A stretch of 64,000 bases of DNA from Alphaproteobacteria bacterium. GTDB lineage: Bacteria > Pseudomonadota > Alphaproteobacteria > Rhodobacterales > Rhodobacteraceae. Every line of letters starts with the position of its first letter. The stretch's first letter is position 1. Position numbers and translations under genes: made by a program. The stretch spans positions 62,001 to 126,000 of the forward strand of contig JAUIBL010000002.1 in the NCBI GenBank assembly GCA_030428355.1. Reading direction: 5' to 3'. This document shows positions 39,445 through 48,614 of this stretch, piece by piece. A model generated the notes under the pieces. That model saw only the letters and a program-made list of their open reading frames with translations. It did no database searches and was not told the DNA's origin.

Positions 39445-40545
39445 TCAGGCCTCCTCGTTCATCGGGGTTGGGGTTTTCTGGGCTTTGTTCTGCGCCGATT
39501 TCAGCGCCGACACCGCCGCATGAAGCGCGACACCGCCGCCAACGACACCGGCCGCGGCCATGCCGATCTGGTCGGCGTTTTTCTCCACGCCGAACTGCGT
39601 GAGGTCGGTCACGCGGTCATAGAACGTGCCCTGATCCCAGAACCCGTCTTCCGAGCAGCCGATGCAGCCATGCCCCGACTGGATCGGGAAGCTGACGCCT
39701 TCGTTCCAGCGCACGGTCGAACAGGCGTTGTAGGTGGTCGGACCCTTGCAGCCCATCTTGTAGAGGCAATAGCCCTTGCGCGCGCCGTCGTCGTCCCAGG
39801 CTTCGACGAACTGGCCCGCATCGAAATGTGGCCGGCGATAGCACTTGTCATGGATACGTTGACCGTAAAACATCGCCGGCCTGCCCTGCCGGTCGAGTTC
39901 CGGCAGGCGGTCAAATGTCAGCATGTAGGTGATCACCCCGGTCATCACTTCGGCGATGGGCGGGCAGCCCGGCACCTTGATGATCGGCTTGTCGGTGATG
40001 ACCTTGTGCACGGGGGTGGCCTGTGTCGGGTTCGGCTTTGCCGCCTGCACACAGCCATAAGACGCACAGGCGCCCCAACTGATGACCGCCTTCGCGTCCT
40101 TTGCGGCCATCTTGAGCTTTTCGACAAAGGGCTTGCCGCCCGAAATGCAGAACATCCCGTCTTCATTCAGCGGCGGGTTGCCCTCGACGGCCAGAATGTA
40201 CTGGCCCTTGTACTTTTCGATCGTGTCCATCATCGCGGCTTCTGCCGCATGGCCTGCAGCGGCCATCAGCGTGTCGTCGTAATCGAGGCTGATCATCGAC
40301 AGGACCACGTCCTTGGCCAGCGGGTGCGCTGAGCGGATGAACGACTCTGAACAGCAGGTGCATTCCAGCCCGTGCACCCAGATCACCGGGGTGCGCGGCT
40401 TGGTCTCCATCGCATGGGCGATCTTGGGCACGAAAGCCGGGCCCAGACCCAGCGCGCTCGCCGTGAGCGAGCAGTATTTCATGAAGCTGCGGCGGGTGAT
40501 CCCCTGCCTGCGCATCACGTCGTAGAACGTTTCGATATTGGCCAA
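39445..40545 (-). CDS. hupS: uptake [NiFe]-hydrogenase small subunit HupS, TTG start
   Basis: A 366-residue Fe-S subunit with Tat signal ([15 protein letters not shown]; twin Arg) and the cluster ligands in [21 protein letters not shown]-like ([11 protein letters not shown]) and [14 protein letters not shown]. The proposed start is TTG at 40545, since the family N terminus ([13 protein letters not shown]) requires it and GGAGGAG lies 6 bases upstream. A C-terminal hydrophobic segment ([21 protein letters not shown]) anchors it in the membrane. Confidence 0.97.
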   Translation of the reverse strand: MANIETFYDVMRRQGITRRSFMKYCSLTASALGLGPAFVPKIAHAMETKPRTPVIWVHGLECTCCSESFIRSAHPLAKDVVLSMISLDYDDTLMAAAGHAAEAAMMDTIEKYKGQYILAVEGNPPLNEDGMFCISGGKPFVEKLKMAAKDAKAVISWGACASYGCVQAAKPNPTQATPVHKVITDKPIIKVPGCPPIAEVMTGVITYMLTFDRLPELDRQGRPAMFYGQRIHDKCYRRPHFDAGQFVEAWDDDGARKGYCLYKMGCKGPTTYNACSTVRWNEGVSFPIQSGHGCIGCSEDGFWDQGTFYDRVTDLTQFGVEKNADQIGMAAAGVVGGGVALHAAVSALKSAQNKAQKTPTPMNEEA

Positions 40546-40765
40546 ACCGGTCTCCTCCGCAGTGAGTCCGACGACACAGGCCGTCGGTGATATGTCTCAA
40601 TCCTCTTGATGGCGCGGACCGGTGCGGAAGGGTTTGAAAAAGATGCGTCAGAGGAGTGATTTACATTCCCTATAAAAATCAGTCAGTTGGGGCGGATTTT
40701 TCTCAAATGTGCTCGCTGTTTGACGGCTGGATGGTAACCGGTTGGCCGGGGTGGTGGTTGCGGTC
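40546..40765 (-). promoter_or_regulatory. hupSLC promoter region
   Basis: The 220 bases between the hypF stop and the hupS start form the only sizeable gap before the structural genes. The segment around 40640-40700 is AT-rich (minus-strand GATTTTTATAGGGAATGTAA) and could hold a -10 element. No -24/-12 (TGGCAC-N5-TTGC) sequence was found, which agrees with a HupR lacking the sigma-54 loop. No clear HupR TTG-N5-CAA site was identified by eye. Confidence 0.5.
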
Positions 40766-42997
40766 TTACCGGTCGCGGCGATCCGTGGCGGCAGCGATCA
40801 ACGCTTGCCCCAAAGCCAGCCCGCCATCATTTGCGGGCACCTTGGTGTGAAGCAGCACCGGCACGTCCCCCAAGGCGGAAATGGTCAGGTCGAGCAACAA
40901 GGCGTTCTGGAAACACCCGCCGGACAGAGCGACCGCCTTGGCGTTACCGGCGATCACCAAGCGCTGTGCGGTAGCCGCGAAGGCATGGGCCAGCCCGCTG
41001 TGGAAGCGCAGCGCCATAAGGCTTTTGTCCGTGCCTTGGCGCAGGTCGGCAATCGCCGCCTTCCACATCGGCGCGGGGTCGATCACGCCATCCGTTTCGC
41101 CAAACGGGTAGGGGCCGCCAGCACCACCGTCCGCGCGCAGGGCCATCGCCTCCAACAACATCGCGGCCTCACCTTCAAAACTCTGTGCCCCGGAGAACCC
41201 AAGGAGCGCCGCAAACGCATCGAACAACCGCCCGGCGGAGGATGATAGCGGCGCGTTCACCCCCTTGGCCATCGCCTGCCGCAACACGTCACGCGGCGCG
41301 TCTGGCAGCATGGTGTCGGCGACATCGGACAGCCCCGCCTGATCCAGCCGCGCCAACAGATTGCGCCACGGCTCACGGCTCGCCATGTCCGCGCCCGGTA
41401 GAGGGGCGGGCTTCAGATGCGCGGCACGGGCGAACCCGGCGTAGTCGCCCAGCAAGACCTCACCCCCCCAGATCGTGCCATCCGACCCAAGGCCCAGACC
41501 GTCCAGAATGATCCCGGCAACCGGCCCGCCTTCCAAAGGCCAGCCGTTTTCGGCCAGACAGGCCGTCAGATGCGCATGGTGGTGCTGCACCTCGACCAAG
41601 GCACCGCCCGCCCGCGCCGCCGCGTGTTGCGAGGACCGGTAGCCGGGGTGCAGGTCGCAGGCGAAGACCTCGGGGTGATGATCGAACAGCGCCGCATAAT
41701 CCGCGTCGGCCTTCACGAATTCGTCCCACGTCAGCGGATCGTCCAGATCGCCCAGATGATGAGACAGCAGCGCCTGACCGTTCTTCACAAGGCAGATTGC
41801 GGATTTCAGATGCGCGCCGAAGGCGACGACCTGTCGGGTCTTCTCAAACCCCGGAGGCAGGGGCAGCGTGTCCGGCACCATCCCCCGCGCGCGGCGCAGG
41901 ATCATCGGACCGTGTTTCGTCACCTGCATCACGCTGTCATCCAGCCGCCGCGCGATCTCGCGATTGTGGGACAGGATGCCATCGGCAAACCCGCCCAGCT
42001 TTTCCACCGCCTCGTCATTGCCGATTACTTGCGGCTCGCCCGACAGGTTGCCTGAGGTCATCACCAACGGGCGCTGCACTGTGTCGAGCAGCAGGTGGTG
42101 GAGCGGCGTGTACGGCAACATCCAGCCCAGCCGGTCCTGACCGGGGGCCAGTGCGTCGGGCAGGGTGCTCTGGTGCGCCAGCAGCACAATGGGGGCTGCG
42201 CTTGAGGATAAAGCGGCACGCTCCTCCGGCGACGGGGTCGCGTGTGCCGCGATCTCCTCCCAACGTCCCATCAGCGCCAGCGGCTTGGTCGGGCGGTGCT
42301 TGCGGGTGCGGAGCGTTGCAATCGCATCGGCATGGGTCGCGTCGCAGCACAGGTGAAACCCGCCCAGCCCCTTGATGGCGAGGATTTCGCCCGCCAGAAG
42401 CCGCTCGGCCGCACGCGCGATCACGTCCTCGCCATGATCCAGCCAGAGCTGCGGGCCGCAAACCGCGCAGGCGACGGGCTGGGCATGGAAACGACGGTCT
42501 GCCGGGTCGGCATATTCCGCCGCGCAGTCGGCGCACATCTCGAACACGCCCATCGTCGTCTTGGCGCGGTCATAGGGCAGGCCGTGCAGGATTGTGAACC
42601 GCGGCCCGCAATGGGTGCAATTGGTAAACGCATATCCCGCGCGACGGGGATCAGAACCGCGAATATCGGCGAGGCAATCGGGGCAGGTGGCGGCATCCGG
42701 AGTCACCCGCGTTTCCGCGCCGCTGCCCTGGCTGGCGGTGATCTCGAACGTGGTGGGTGTGTCGTCAAACACATGCGACGCGGTTTCCACCGCATCCACC
42801 CGCGCCAAAGGCGGCGCATCGCTGGTGATGGCAGCAACGAAGGCATCCAGATCAGCCCCGCACGCATGGATCAACACGCCCTCGGGGTCGTTCAGAACCT
42901 CGCCCGTGACGCCGAACCGCCGCGCCAATTGCCAGATGAAAGGCCGGAACCCGACGCCCTGAACCTGTCCGCGCACGCGGATGCGCAGACCGTCCAT
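40766..42997 (-). CDS. hypF: carbamoyltransferase HypF
   Basis: A 743-residue enzyme that makes thiocarbamate on HypE from carbamoyl phosphate. Domains in order: acylphosphatase (RIRVRGQVQGVGFRPF), two zinc fingers (ATCPDCLADI, NCTHCGPRF, CADCAAEY, ACAVCGPQL), YrdC-like (LLAGEILAIKGLGGFHLCCD) and a Kae1-like C-terminal domain (VEVQHHHAHLTACLAENG). The ATG overlaps the hupV stop (TGATG). Confidence 0.97.
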   Translation of the reverse strand: MDGLRIRVRGQVQGVGFRPFIWQLARRFGVTGEVLNDPEGVLIHACGADLDAFVAAITSDAPPLARVDAVETASHVFDDTPTTFEITASQGSGAETRVTPDAATCPDCLADIRGSDPRRAGYAFTNCTHCGPRFTILHGLPYDRAKTTMGVFEMCADCAAEYADPADRRFHAQPVACAVCGPQLWLDHGEDVIARAAERLLAGEILAIKGLGGFHLCCDATHADAIATLRTRKHRPTKPLALMGRWEEIAAHATPSPEERAALSSSAAPIVLLAHQSTLPDALAPGQDRLGWMLPYTPLHHLLLDTVQRPLVMTSGNLSGEPQVIGNDEAVEKLGGFADGILSHNREIARRLDDSVMQVTKHGPMILRRARGMVPDTLPLPPGFEKTRQVVAFGAHLKSAICLVKNGQALLSHHLGDLDDPLTWDEFVKADADYAALFDHHPEVFACDLHPGYRSSQHAAARAGGALVEVQHHHAHLTACLAENGWPLEGGPVAGIILDGLGLGSDGTIWGGEVLLGDYAGFARAAHLKPAPLPGADMASREPWRNLLARLDQAGLSDVADTMLPDAPRDVLRQAMAKGVNAPLSSSAGRLFDAFAALLGFSGAQSFEGEAAMLLEAMALRADGGAGGPYPFGETDGVIDPAPMWKAAIADLRQGTDKSLMALRFHSGLAHAFAATAQRLVIAGNAKAVALSGGCFQNALLLDLTISALGDVPVLLHTKVPANDGGLALGQALIAAATDRRDR

Positions 42998-44430
42998 CAG
43001 TGCACCGTACACACCATGCAGGGATCAAAGCTGCGCACGATGTGCTGCACGCTGAGCGGCGTGTCTTCGGCGTCGCCCACCTCCGCGCCGACCAATGCGG
43101 CCTCGACCGGGCCTGGCAATCCTGCCGCGTCGCGCGGGCTGAAGTTCCACGTCGTCGGCGCGATGATCTGGTAGCCGCTGATCCGCCCGTTCTCGACGCT
43201 GATCCAATGCCCCAGCGCCCCGCGCGCCGCCTCGACCAGCCCTTTGCCAGAGCCATGGGCGGGCAGGGGCACATCTTCGATGAACCGCGCCTCGGGTGTC
43301 AGTGCCGACACCCAGCGTTCCAGCAGGATCTGCGTGCGTGCGATTTCGAGCAGTCGACCCGCCACGCGGGCGCGGACATTTGATCCATGCGCCGCAAGAT
43401 CCAAGGCCGCCGGGTGCCCGTCCACCACCTGCCGGGCAAAGGCCCCGGTCTCCATGCTCTGTCCACCAAGGCGCGGTGCCTTGCACCAGCTATATGCGGG
43501 GGCCTGCATGTCTTCGTCCGGGTGCGTTTCGCCCTTGGAGGGATGCGCGGTGTCGCCATGCATCCACGCATGGCTCAGGTCTTCGCGGATGGCGCCCGTG
43601 TCCACCGGGGACAGCGCGCCATCCTGCCAGACGCCCTGTGCAAAGGCACGGTCTTCGGGCAAAGGATAGGCCCCGAAGGACAGGTAGCGACCGGGACCAA
43701 ACCCCATTCCGCCCAGACCCAGATCGGCGGCGATCTCCATGAAGAGACCGGCATCGCCTTTGTCCCAGCCGATCAGCGCCTCGGCGGTACTGACTTCTGC
43801 AAAGGCTTCGACCGACGTACCGAAAAGCGTCGTTTCCAAGTAGCGGCGGAAGGACGCCAGCGTGCTGCCCATGCGGATACGGTCGCGCAAGGTTGGCGCG
43901 CGGGTGACGCCACCGGGCTGGATGGCCAGCGTATGCGGCCACTTGCCCCCGAGCAGTCCGACAATGTGCAGGATCTCCGCCCGAGCCGCGACACAGGCCC
44001 GCGCGGCAGAGCCTTCCATCGCCGTGAACCGTGCGACGGCCCTCTCGTGCCATGAACGCCCAGCATAGGCCGGGCGGGCAAAATCGGCGCAGAAGAACAG
44101 ATTGAAATGGGTCAGGTGATCGCACAGGTTCTCGATCCCGTGCATGATCGCGGTCGCCAGCGCCCCTTGCGGCAGTTGCGCCCGGCCTGCCAGATCGCCC
44201 AAGGCTGCCGAGGCCGCCGCAGATTGGCTGATCGAACAGATCCCGCAGATGCGCGGCGTGATGGTAAGCGCATCCATCGGATCCTTGCCCAGCATCATCA
44301 CCTCGAAGCCCCGGAACATCGGAGAGTTGGCATAGGCCGCCGTCACATGACCGTCCGCCACCTCCAGCCGGATTTCAAGATCGCCCTCAACGCGGTTGAA
44401 CGGGCCGACAAGCAGGGATCGTGTGGTCAT
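42997..44430 (-). CDS. hupV: H2-sensing regulatory hydrogenase large subunit HupV
   Basis: A 477-residue large subunit of the cytoplasmic H2 sensor. It keeps the nickel ligands (TPRICGICSISQ and DPCMVCTVH) but ends exactly at the final His, so no HupD-type processing is needed; this is characteristic of regulatory hydrogenases. With HupU it signals H2 to the kinase HupT. It is coupled to hupU by ATGA. Confidence 0.97.
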   Translation of the reverse strand: MTTRSLLVGPFNRVEGDLEIRLEVADGHVTAAYANSPMFRGFEVMMLGKDPMDALTITPRICGICSISQSAAASAALGDLAGRAQLPQGALATAIMHGIENLCDHLTHFNLFFCADFARPAYAGRSWHERAVARFTAMEGSAARACVAARAEILHIVGLLGGKWPHTLAIQPGGVTRAPTLRDRIRMGSTLASFRRYLETTLFGTSVEAFAEVSTAEALIGWDKGDAGLFMEIAADLGLGGMGFGPGRYLSFGAYPLPEDRAFAQGVWQDGALSPVDTGAIREDLSHAWMHGDTAHPSKGETHPDEDMQAPAYSWCKAPRLGGQSMETGAFARQVVDGHPAALDLAAHGSNVRARVAGRLLEIARTQILLERWVSALTPEARFIEDVPLPAHGSGKGLVEAARGALGHWISVENGRISGYQIIAPTTWNFSPRDAAGLPGPVEAALVGAEVGDAEDTPLSVQHIVRSFDPCMVCTVH

Positions 44431-45419
44431 TTCTGCTTGACCCTGAGCGTCGGCGTCACCTTGATCCGGTCCGCCACGGCGTTGTCCGACAGCCGCTTGG
44501 GCGTCGCTGCCTTGGACAAAGACGCCAGCGCCATGAACCACGCCTTGGGCATGTCCGACGGCAGGCCCACCGGGATGCCTGCGAATTTAGGGGTTTCGCT
44601 GAACGGATGGCTGGGTTCCTCGAATTCGGGTGCTGTGCAGTTGATGCAGGCATAGCCCGCACGGGTGCAGGAACTGCCGCCGTTCCAGCCGCGAATGTTG
44701 CAATCGCCCACCGCCTGCGTGCCCACACAGCCCAGATGCTCCATCATGCAGCCCATCTGGCCGGGCTTTTCGGCACTGGCCTTGTATTCGTAGAATTCGT
44801 TTTTCGGACAGGCATGGTGGACGAGGTTCTCGGCATAGAAGAGCGGGCGTTGAAGCGCGTCGAGCGCGTCTGCCCGCATCTCTCCTGCCGCGATCAGCAT
44901 CAGGGTTTCCGTCACCCAATCGGGATGCGTCGGGCAGCCTGCCACGTTGATCACCGGAAGGCCCGATCCGCTGCGAAAGCTCTCGGGCAGGGCACCACCG
45001 GGATTGCGGCCGTCATATTGGACGCCGATGGCCCCTGCCGGATTGCCGCCCGCCGATGTCACACCGCCATAGGTCGCGCAGGTTCCCACCGCCACCACAT
45101 GGGCGGCGCGCGGGGCAAGGCTCTGTACCCAATCGAGCATTGAACGCCCGGTGCCCGACAGCATCTGGAAGCGCCCTGTGCCTTTGGGTCCGGTCAGGAT
45201 GGAGCCTTCGACGCAAAGGATGTCGAGCGGCACGCGCCCGGTCTCCAAATCGTTCAGAATGCGCCGCACCTCGCCGCCGGTTTCCTGCGACAGGGCCGGG
45301 TGCCAGAGAAAGCGCAGACCGGCATTGTCGAGAAGGTCGAACACGCCCGGAGATTCCGCGTTCAGCAAAGACATCGTGCAGCCGCCGCAGCCTGCCGATT
45401 GCAGCCAGAGGATGTTCAT
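44427..45419 (-). CDS. hupU: H2-sensing regulatory hydrogenase small subunit HupU
   Basis: A 330-residue Fe-S small subunit (NILWLQSAGCGGCTMSLLNA, GTCATYGG, NVAGCPTHPDW, GWNGGSSCTRAGYACINC). It lacks the Tat signal and the membrane tail of HupS, so it stays in the cytoplasm. It partners HupV. The start overlaps the hupT stop (ATGA). Confidence 0.97.
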   Translation of the reverse strand: MNILWLQSAGCGGCTMSLLNAESPGVFDLLDNAGLRFLWHPALSQETGGEVRRILNDLETGRVPLDILCVEGSILTGPKGTGRFQMLSGTGRSMLDWVQSLAPRAAHVVAVGTCATYGGVTSAGGNPAGAIGVQYDGRNPGGALPESFRSGSGLPVINVAGCPTHPDWVTETLMLIAAGEMRADALDALQRPLFYAENLVHHACPKNEFYEYKASAEKPGQMGCMMEHLGCVGTQAVGDCNIRGWNGGSSCTRAGYACINCTAPEFEEPSHPFSETPKFAGIPVGLPSDMPKAWFMALASLSKAATPKRLSDNAVADRIKVTPTLRVKQK

Positions 45420-46738
45420 TCAGGGTCTCCTGCGGGCAGGCACAGCTCGAAACAACTGCCGTCCGGTCCTGTCCGGGCAAGGGTGAGCATGCCGCCGTTT
45501 TCCTGCGCGATCTTCTGCGAGATCGACAGGCCCAGCCCGGTACCTTTGCCGACGGGTTTGGTGGTGAAGAAGGGGTCGAAGATGGCACTGGCATGGGCTT
45601 CGGAAATCCCCGGCCCGTTATCCGTCACCTGCAGGACGGTTTTGCCGTCGCGCTCTTCGGCGGTCAGCGTGACCAGCGGGTCGGTGGTGTCGGCCAGCGC
45701 GTCGATGGCGTTCTGCACGAGGTTCATGACGATCTGCTGCACATGGCCGGGATTGCCCAAGGCAAAGGCCTGTGCCGGGCCGTACACGGCGATACGGACA
45801 GGGGTCTTGGTGCCGCGCACCACCCAATCGGCGGCGGTGCGGGCGGTCTGGACCATGTCAAAGCGGACCTTCTCGCCCGACCCATCGGCACTCAGGCGGC
45901 GCAGATCCTCGACGATGTCGCGCACGCGTTCGGCCCCGTCCTTGGCCCCATCGATGGCGCCGCGCAGATTTTTTACCGTTCGGTCAAGTTTCAGCTCGTC
46001 TCGCAGGGCGACCAGCTCCGGGCGGCTTTTGCCCGCTTGGACCGCCTCGAAATAGGTCTCGAACCGGCGGGTGTATTTTTCCAGCGCATGGGTGTTGGCG
46101 TAGACGAAGCTGATCGGGTTGTTGAGTTCATGCGCCACACCCGCGACCAGCCGTCCGAGAGAGGCCAGCTTTTCATGCTGCACCAGTTGCGCCTGCGCAT
46201 TCTGCAAGGCGGTGTGGCTGGCTTCGAGTTCGCGGTAGGCGTTGCGCAATTCGCCCAAGGGACGCCCGACAAGCACGACGCCTTCGCTGCGCCCGCGTGG
46301 GTCAAGACGCGGGCTGACGCTGACTTCGAGCGGTGTCGCGCCGTCCGGGGTGAGAAATCCCACCTCGACCACCCGAGGGCGGCGGTCGCGCATCGCTTCG
46401 ATGATGACATTGGTCAGGACCTGACCGGATGGCACGTCCAGCAGGTCGGTGAGTGGCGTGCCGGACGCCGGATCGGAGGTGCGGCCGAGGATGGTCGAAA
46501 ACGCGCCGCCGGTGCGTTCGATGCCCAGCGTGCGATCCACCACGATCAGCAGTTCCGAAATCGAGGACAGCACCGAGGCCATGAATTGGCGCATCTCATC
46601 CAGTTCGCGGTTCTGCGCCTCGAGCCGTTCCTGATAGTCCACCAGTTCGGAATAGGTCCGGTCCATGGCCGCAACCACGTCGCGCCAGGTCTGGTCGTCC
46701 AAAGCGTGCAGAGGCTCGTCCGGGGTCAGGGCTGTCAT
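45416..46738 (-). CDS. hupT: HupT sensor histidine kinase
   Basis: A 440-residue soluble kinase: an N-terminal coiled coil (about residues 25-50), a PAS domain (about 55-175), a second helix, the H-box LVAGVAHELNNPISFVYAN with the phosphorylated His, then N-, G1- and G2-boxes (VQQIVMNLVQNAIDAL, VTDNGPGIS, GKGTGLGLSISQKI). It is the first gene of hupTUV-hypF. In Rhodobacter, HupT phosphorylates and thereby inactivates HupR when HupUV sees no H2; the same is likely here. Confidence 0.95.
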   Translation of the reverse strand: MTALTPDEPLHALDDQTWRDVVAAMDRTYSELVDYQERLEAQNRELDEMRQFMASVLSSISELLIVVDRTLGIERTGGAFSTILGRTSDPASGTPLTDLLDVPSGQVLTNVIIEAMRDRRPRVVEVGFLTPDGATPLEVSVSPRLDPRGRSEGVVLVGRPLGELRNAYRELEASHTALQNAQAQLVQHEKLASLGRLVAGVAHELNNPISFVYANTHALEKYTRRFETYFEAVQAGKSRPELVALRDELKLDRTVKNLRGAIDGAKDGAERVRDIVEDLRRLSADGSGEKVRFDMVQTARTAADWVVRGTKTPVRIAVYGPAQAFALGNPGHVQQIVMNLVQNAIDALADTTDPLVTLTAEERDGKTVLQVTDNGPGISEAHASAIFDPFFTTKPVGKGTGLGLSISQKIAQENGGMLTLARTGPDGSCFELCLPAGDPE

Positions 46739-46857
46739 GGGTCCTCCATTGCGCTACCCTAACCCCAGCGCTTTGGCTCCTGCAACATCGGTGGAGGGAA
46801 GGGGGCCGGTGCAGGCAAGGGCGGACCCGCCGGATCGTCACCGATCTTTGTTGCAGT

Positions 46858-46873
46858 TGACACATCCGTGTCA
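46858..46873. promoter_or_regulatory. unassigned palindrome in the hupT-phnF gap
   Basis: TGACACATCCGTGTCA has perfect 6-base arms around a 4-base centre, in the 177-base divergent gap between hupT and phnF. Its left arm overlaps a TTGACA hexamer that could be a -35 element for phnF. It differs from the PhnF operator next to it and could bind a second regulator for either direction. Confidence 0.4.
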
Positions 46874-46893
46874 CACGGTGCCGATAGGACATG

Positions 46894-46909
46894 ATTCATT
46901 CGGATGAAT
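46894..46909. promoter_or_regulatory. PhnF-type operator 1
   Basis: ATTCATTCGGATGAAT is a palindrome with 6-base arms around TCGG, directly before phnF. The identical 16 bases occur at 53344-53359 before phnC and a variant at 61882-61899. The right arm provides a GGATGA ribosome-binding-like sequence 8 bases before the ATG at 46916, so a bound repressor would cover the translation start region. Autoregulation by PhnF is inferred. Confidence 0.75.
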
Positions 46910-46915
46910 TGGAGC

Positions 46916-47641
46916 ATGACACGAGATCGTTGGCGCGAGATTCGCGCATCCCTGGAAAAAGACATCATGGACGGCATTCTGGAACCCGGTTCGCAACTCC
47001 CGACGGAGCCGGAACTGGCGCAGATCCACATGGCCGGTCGGCACAGTGTGCGACGGGCCATCGCGGATTTGGCCAAGACCGGACATCTGAGCATCGAACA
47101 GGGTCGTGGCACCTTCGTGCAGCCGCGTCCCAAACTGGAATACACGATCGGTTCGCGGACGCGGCTGCGGCGCAACATGGCGTCACAGGGCGTCGATGTG
47201 TCGGGCCGCATGCTGGGGGTTGAGCGGATACCGGCCTCGGATCGGATTGCCGAACGGCTGGGCGTCGCGCCCGGCACCGAGGTGATTGCGACACGGCGGC
47301 TGACGTTGGCGGATGGTGTGCCGGTGTCCTTTGGCACGATCCATCACGAGGCCCGGCGGTTCGCCGCCTTCGCAGAGCGGCGCGAGGCGCTTGGGTCCAC
47401 GTCGCAGGTCTATGCTTCCTACGGGATTGCCGACTACCTGCGCGCCAGCACCGAAATGCTCGCCCGTCCCGCCAGCGCAGACGAGGCGCGGCAGTTGCGC
47501 CAGCATCCGGACATGCCGGTGATCGTCATCACCGCTGTCGATGCCGAGCTTGACGGCACGCCGCTGGCGATGAGCGAGGTCATCTGGTCGGCAGCACGGG
47601 TCCGGTTCACCATCGACACACGCGGAGATGTAGACACATGA
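46916..47641 (+). CDS. phnF: PhnF, GntR/UTRA family regulator of phosphonate metabolism
   Basis: A 241-residue repressor with an N-terminal winged helix (IMDGILEPGSQLPTEPELAQ, then RHSVRRAIADLAKTGHL.IEQGRGTFV) and a UTRA ligand domain (ASDRIAERLGVAPGTEVIAT, MPVIVITAVDAELDGTPLAM). The ATG at 46916 is preferred over one at 46904 that lies inside the operator. Its stop overlaps phnG (ATGA). It probably controls the operons with ATTCATTCGGATGAAT palindromes. Confidence 0.92.
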   Translation: MTRDRWREIRASLEKDIMDGILEPGSQLPTEPELAQIHMAGRHSVRRAIADLAKTGHLSIEQGRGTFVQPRPKLEYTIGSRTRLRRNMASQGVDVSGRMLGVERIPASDRIAERLGVAPGTEVIATRRLTLADGVPVSFGTIHHEARRFAAFAERREALGSTSQVYASYGIADYLRASTEMLARPASADEARQLRQHPDMPVIVITAVDAELDGTPLAMSEVIWSAARVRFTIDTRGDVDT

Positions 47642-48081
47642 CAGCACTGCCACAGACCCTGTCCGGATGGACCCACGCGCAGCAGCTTGATGTGCTGGCC
47701 CGGGCGGATGCCGCGCGGATCAAGGCCTTTGCCGAACCGCTGATCGCCGATCTGCCCGAGATCACGGTGATCGAGAACCGGACCGGACTGGTCATGCTGC
47801 CGATGCGGGACACCGCGCAGGGTACGCATTTCCATCTGGGCGAAGTGCTGGTGAGCGAGGCGCATGTGTCCGCCGGAGGGCAAGAGGGCTACGGGATGCG
47901 GCGGGTGCGGGACCTTGAAGCGGCGATGGCGATGGCACTAGTCGATCTGGCAATTGCGCTGGGCCACGCGCCCGAGGCTTGCGCCGCGTTCCTGTCGAAC
48001 GAGGCGCGGGCGCAGTCCGAGGCCGACACCGAAACCCTGCGCAAGGTCGAAGCGACCCGCGTCGACATGGAGACCTTCTGA
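47638..48081 (+). CDS. phnG: C-P lyase complex subunit PhnG
   Basis: A 147-residue PhnG. The core RTGLVMLPMRDTAQGTHFHLGEVLVSEAHV matches the family segment for which LGEVLV.E..V is characteristic, followed by GYGMRRVRDLEAAMAMALVD. In E. coli PhnG forms the (GHIJ)2 core that attaches ribose triphosphate to phosphonates together with PhnI, H and L. It is coupled to phnF (ATGA) and phnH (TGATG). Confidence 0.93.
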   Translation: MTALPQTLSGWTHAQQLDVLARADAARIKAFAEPLIADLPEITVIENRTGLVMLPMRDTAQGTHFHLGEVLVSEAHVSAGGQEGYGMRRVRDLEAAMAMALVDLAIALGHAPEACAAFLSNEARAQSEADTETLRKVEATRVDMETF

Positions 48082-48614
48082 TGAGACTGCAGCCTGTTCC
48101 GTCGGATTTCGAGGCGCGCTGCAATGCGACCTTCGACGCGGTGATGTGGGCGCTGGCGCGTCCGGGCGTGATGCGCGACCTACCTCAGGCGGGCCTTGCG
48201 CAAGTCGTCGAGGCACTGATCGACCGGGAATGTGCGGTCCATTGCCCGGATGAGGCGCTGGCCATGCTGGCGCGGCGCACTGGGGCGGAGCTTGTGGCGC
48301 CGGAGGCGGCGGATCATGTCTTTGCCGAAACGGTCACGCCCGAGATGCCGGACCGTCTGGCCTGCGGTTCCGATCTGCATCCCGAGGACGGGGCGACGCT
48401 TGTCGCCGGTGCCGTGTTCGGAGCCGGGCAGCGTGTGTGTCTGACTGGACCGGGTGTGGACGGTGAGGTGATCGTGATCATTGGCGGTCTGCCCGGTGAC
48501 TTCTGGCAGCGACGCGCGCGGGCGATGCGCTATCCGATGGGGTTCGAGATGTTGCTGGTCGATGGCGCGCGTCTGATCGGCGTGCCGCGATCCACGGTGG
48601 TGGAGGTGCTCTGA
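48081..48614 (+). CDS. phnH: C-P lyase complex subunit PhnH
   Basis: A 177-residue PhnH, slightly shorter than the E. coli protein. Typical are the start with FDAVMWALARPGVMRDLP, the central DLHPEDGATLVAGAV, LTGPGVDG and the ending YPMGFEMLLVDGARLIGVPRS. It is a structural partner of PhnG/I/J. Both junctions are TGATG. Confidence 0.93.
   Translation: MRLQPVPSDFEARCNATFDAVMWALARPGVMRDLPQAGLAQVVEALIDRECAVHCPDEALAMLARRTGAELVAPEAADHVFAETVTPEMPDRLACGSDLHPEDGATLVAGAVFGAGQRVCLTGPGVDGEVIVIIGGLPGDFWQRRARAMRYPMGFEMLLVDGARLIGVPRSTVVEVL

Noticed and set aside
40546-40765. IHF site and -24/-12 promoter before hupS
   Set aside because: Looked for WATCAA-N4-TTR and TGGCAC-N5-TTGC patterns; only imperfect matches (for example CATCAAGAGGATT) were present.
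45056-46762. 568-codon open frame on the plus strand
   Set aside because: Antisense to hupT and hupU, both of which have intact diagnostic motifs; no ribosome site.
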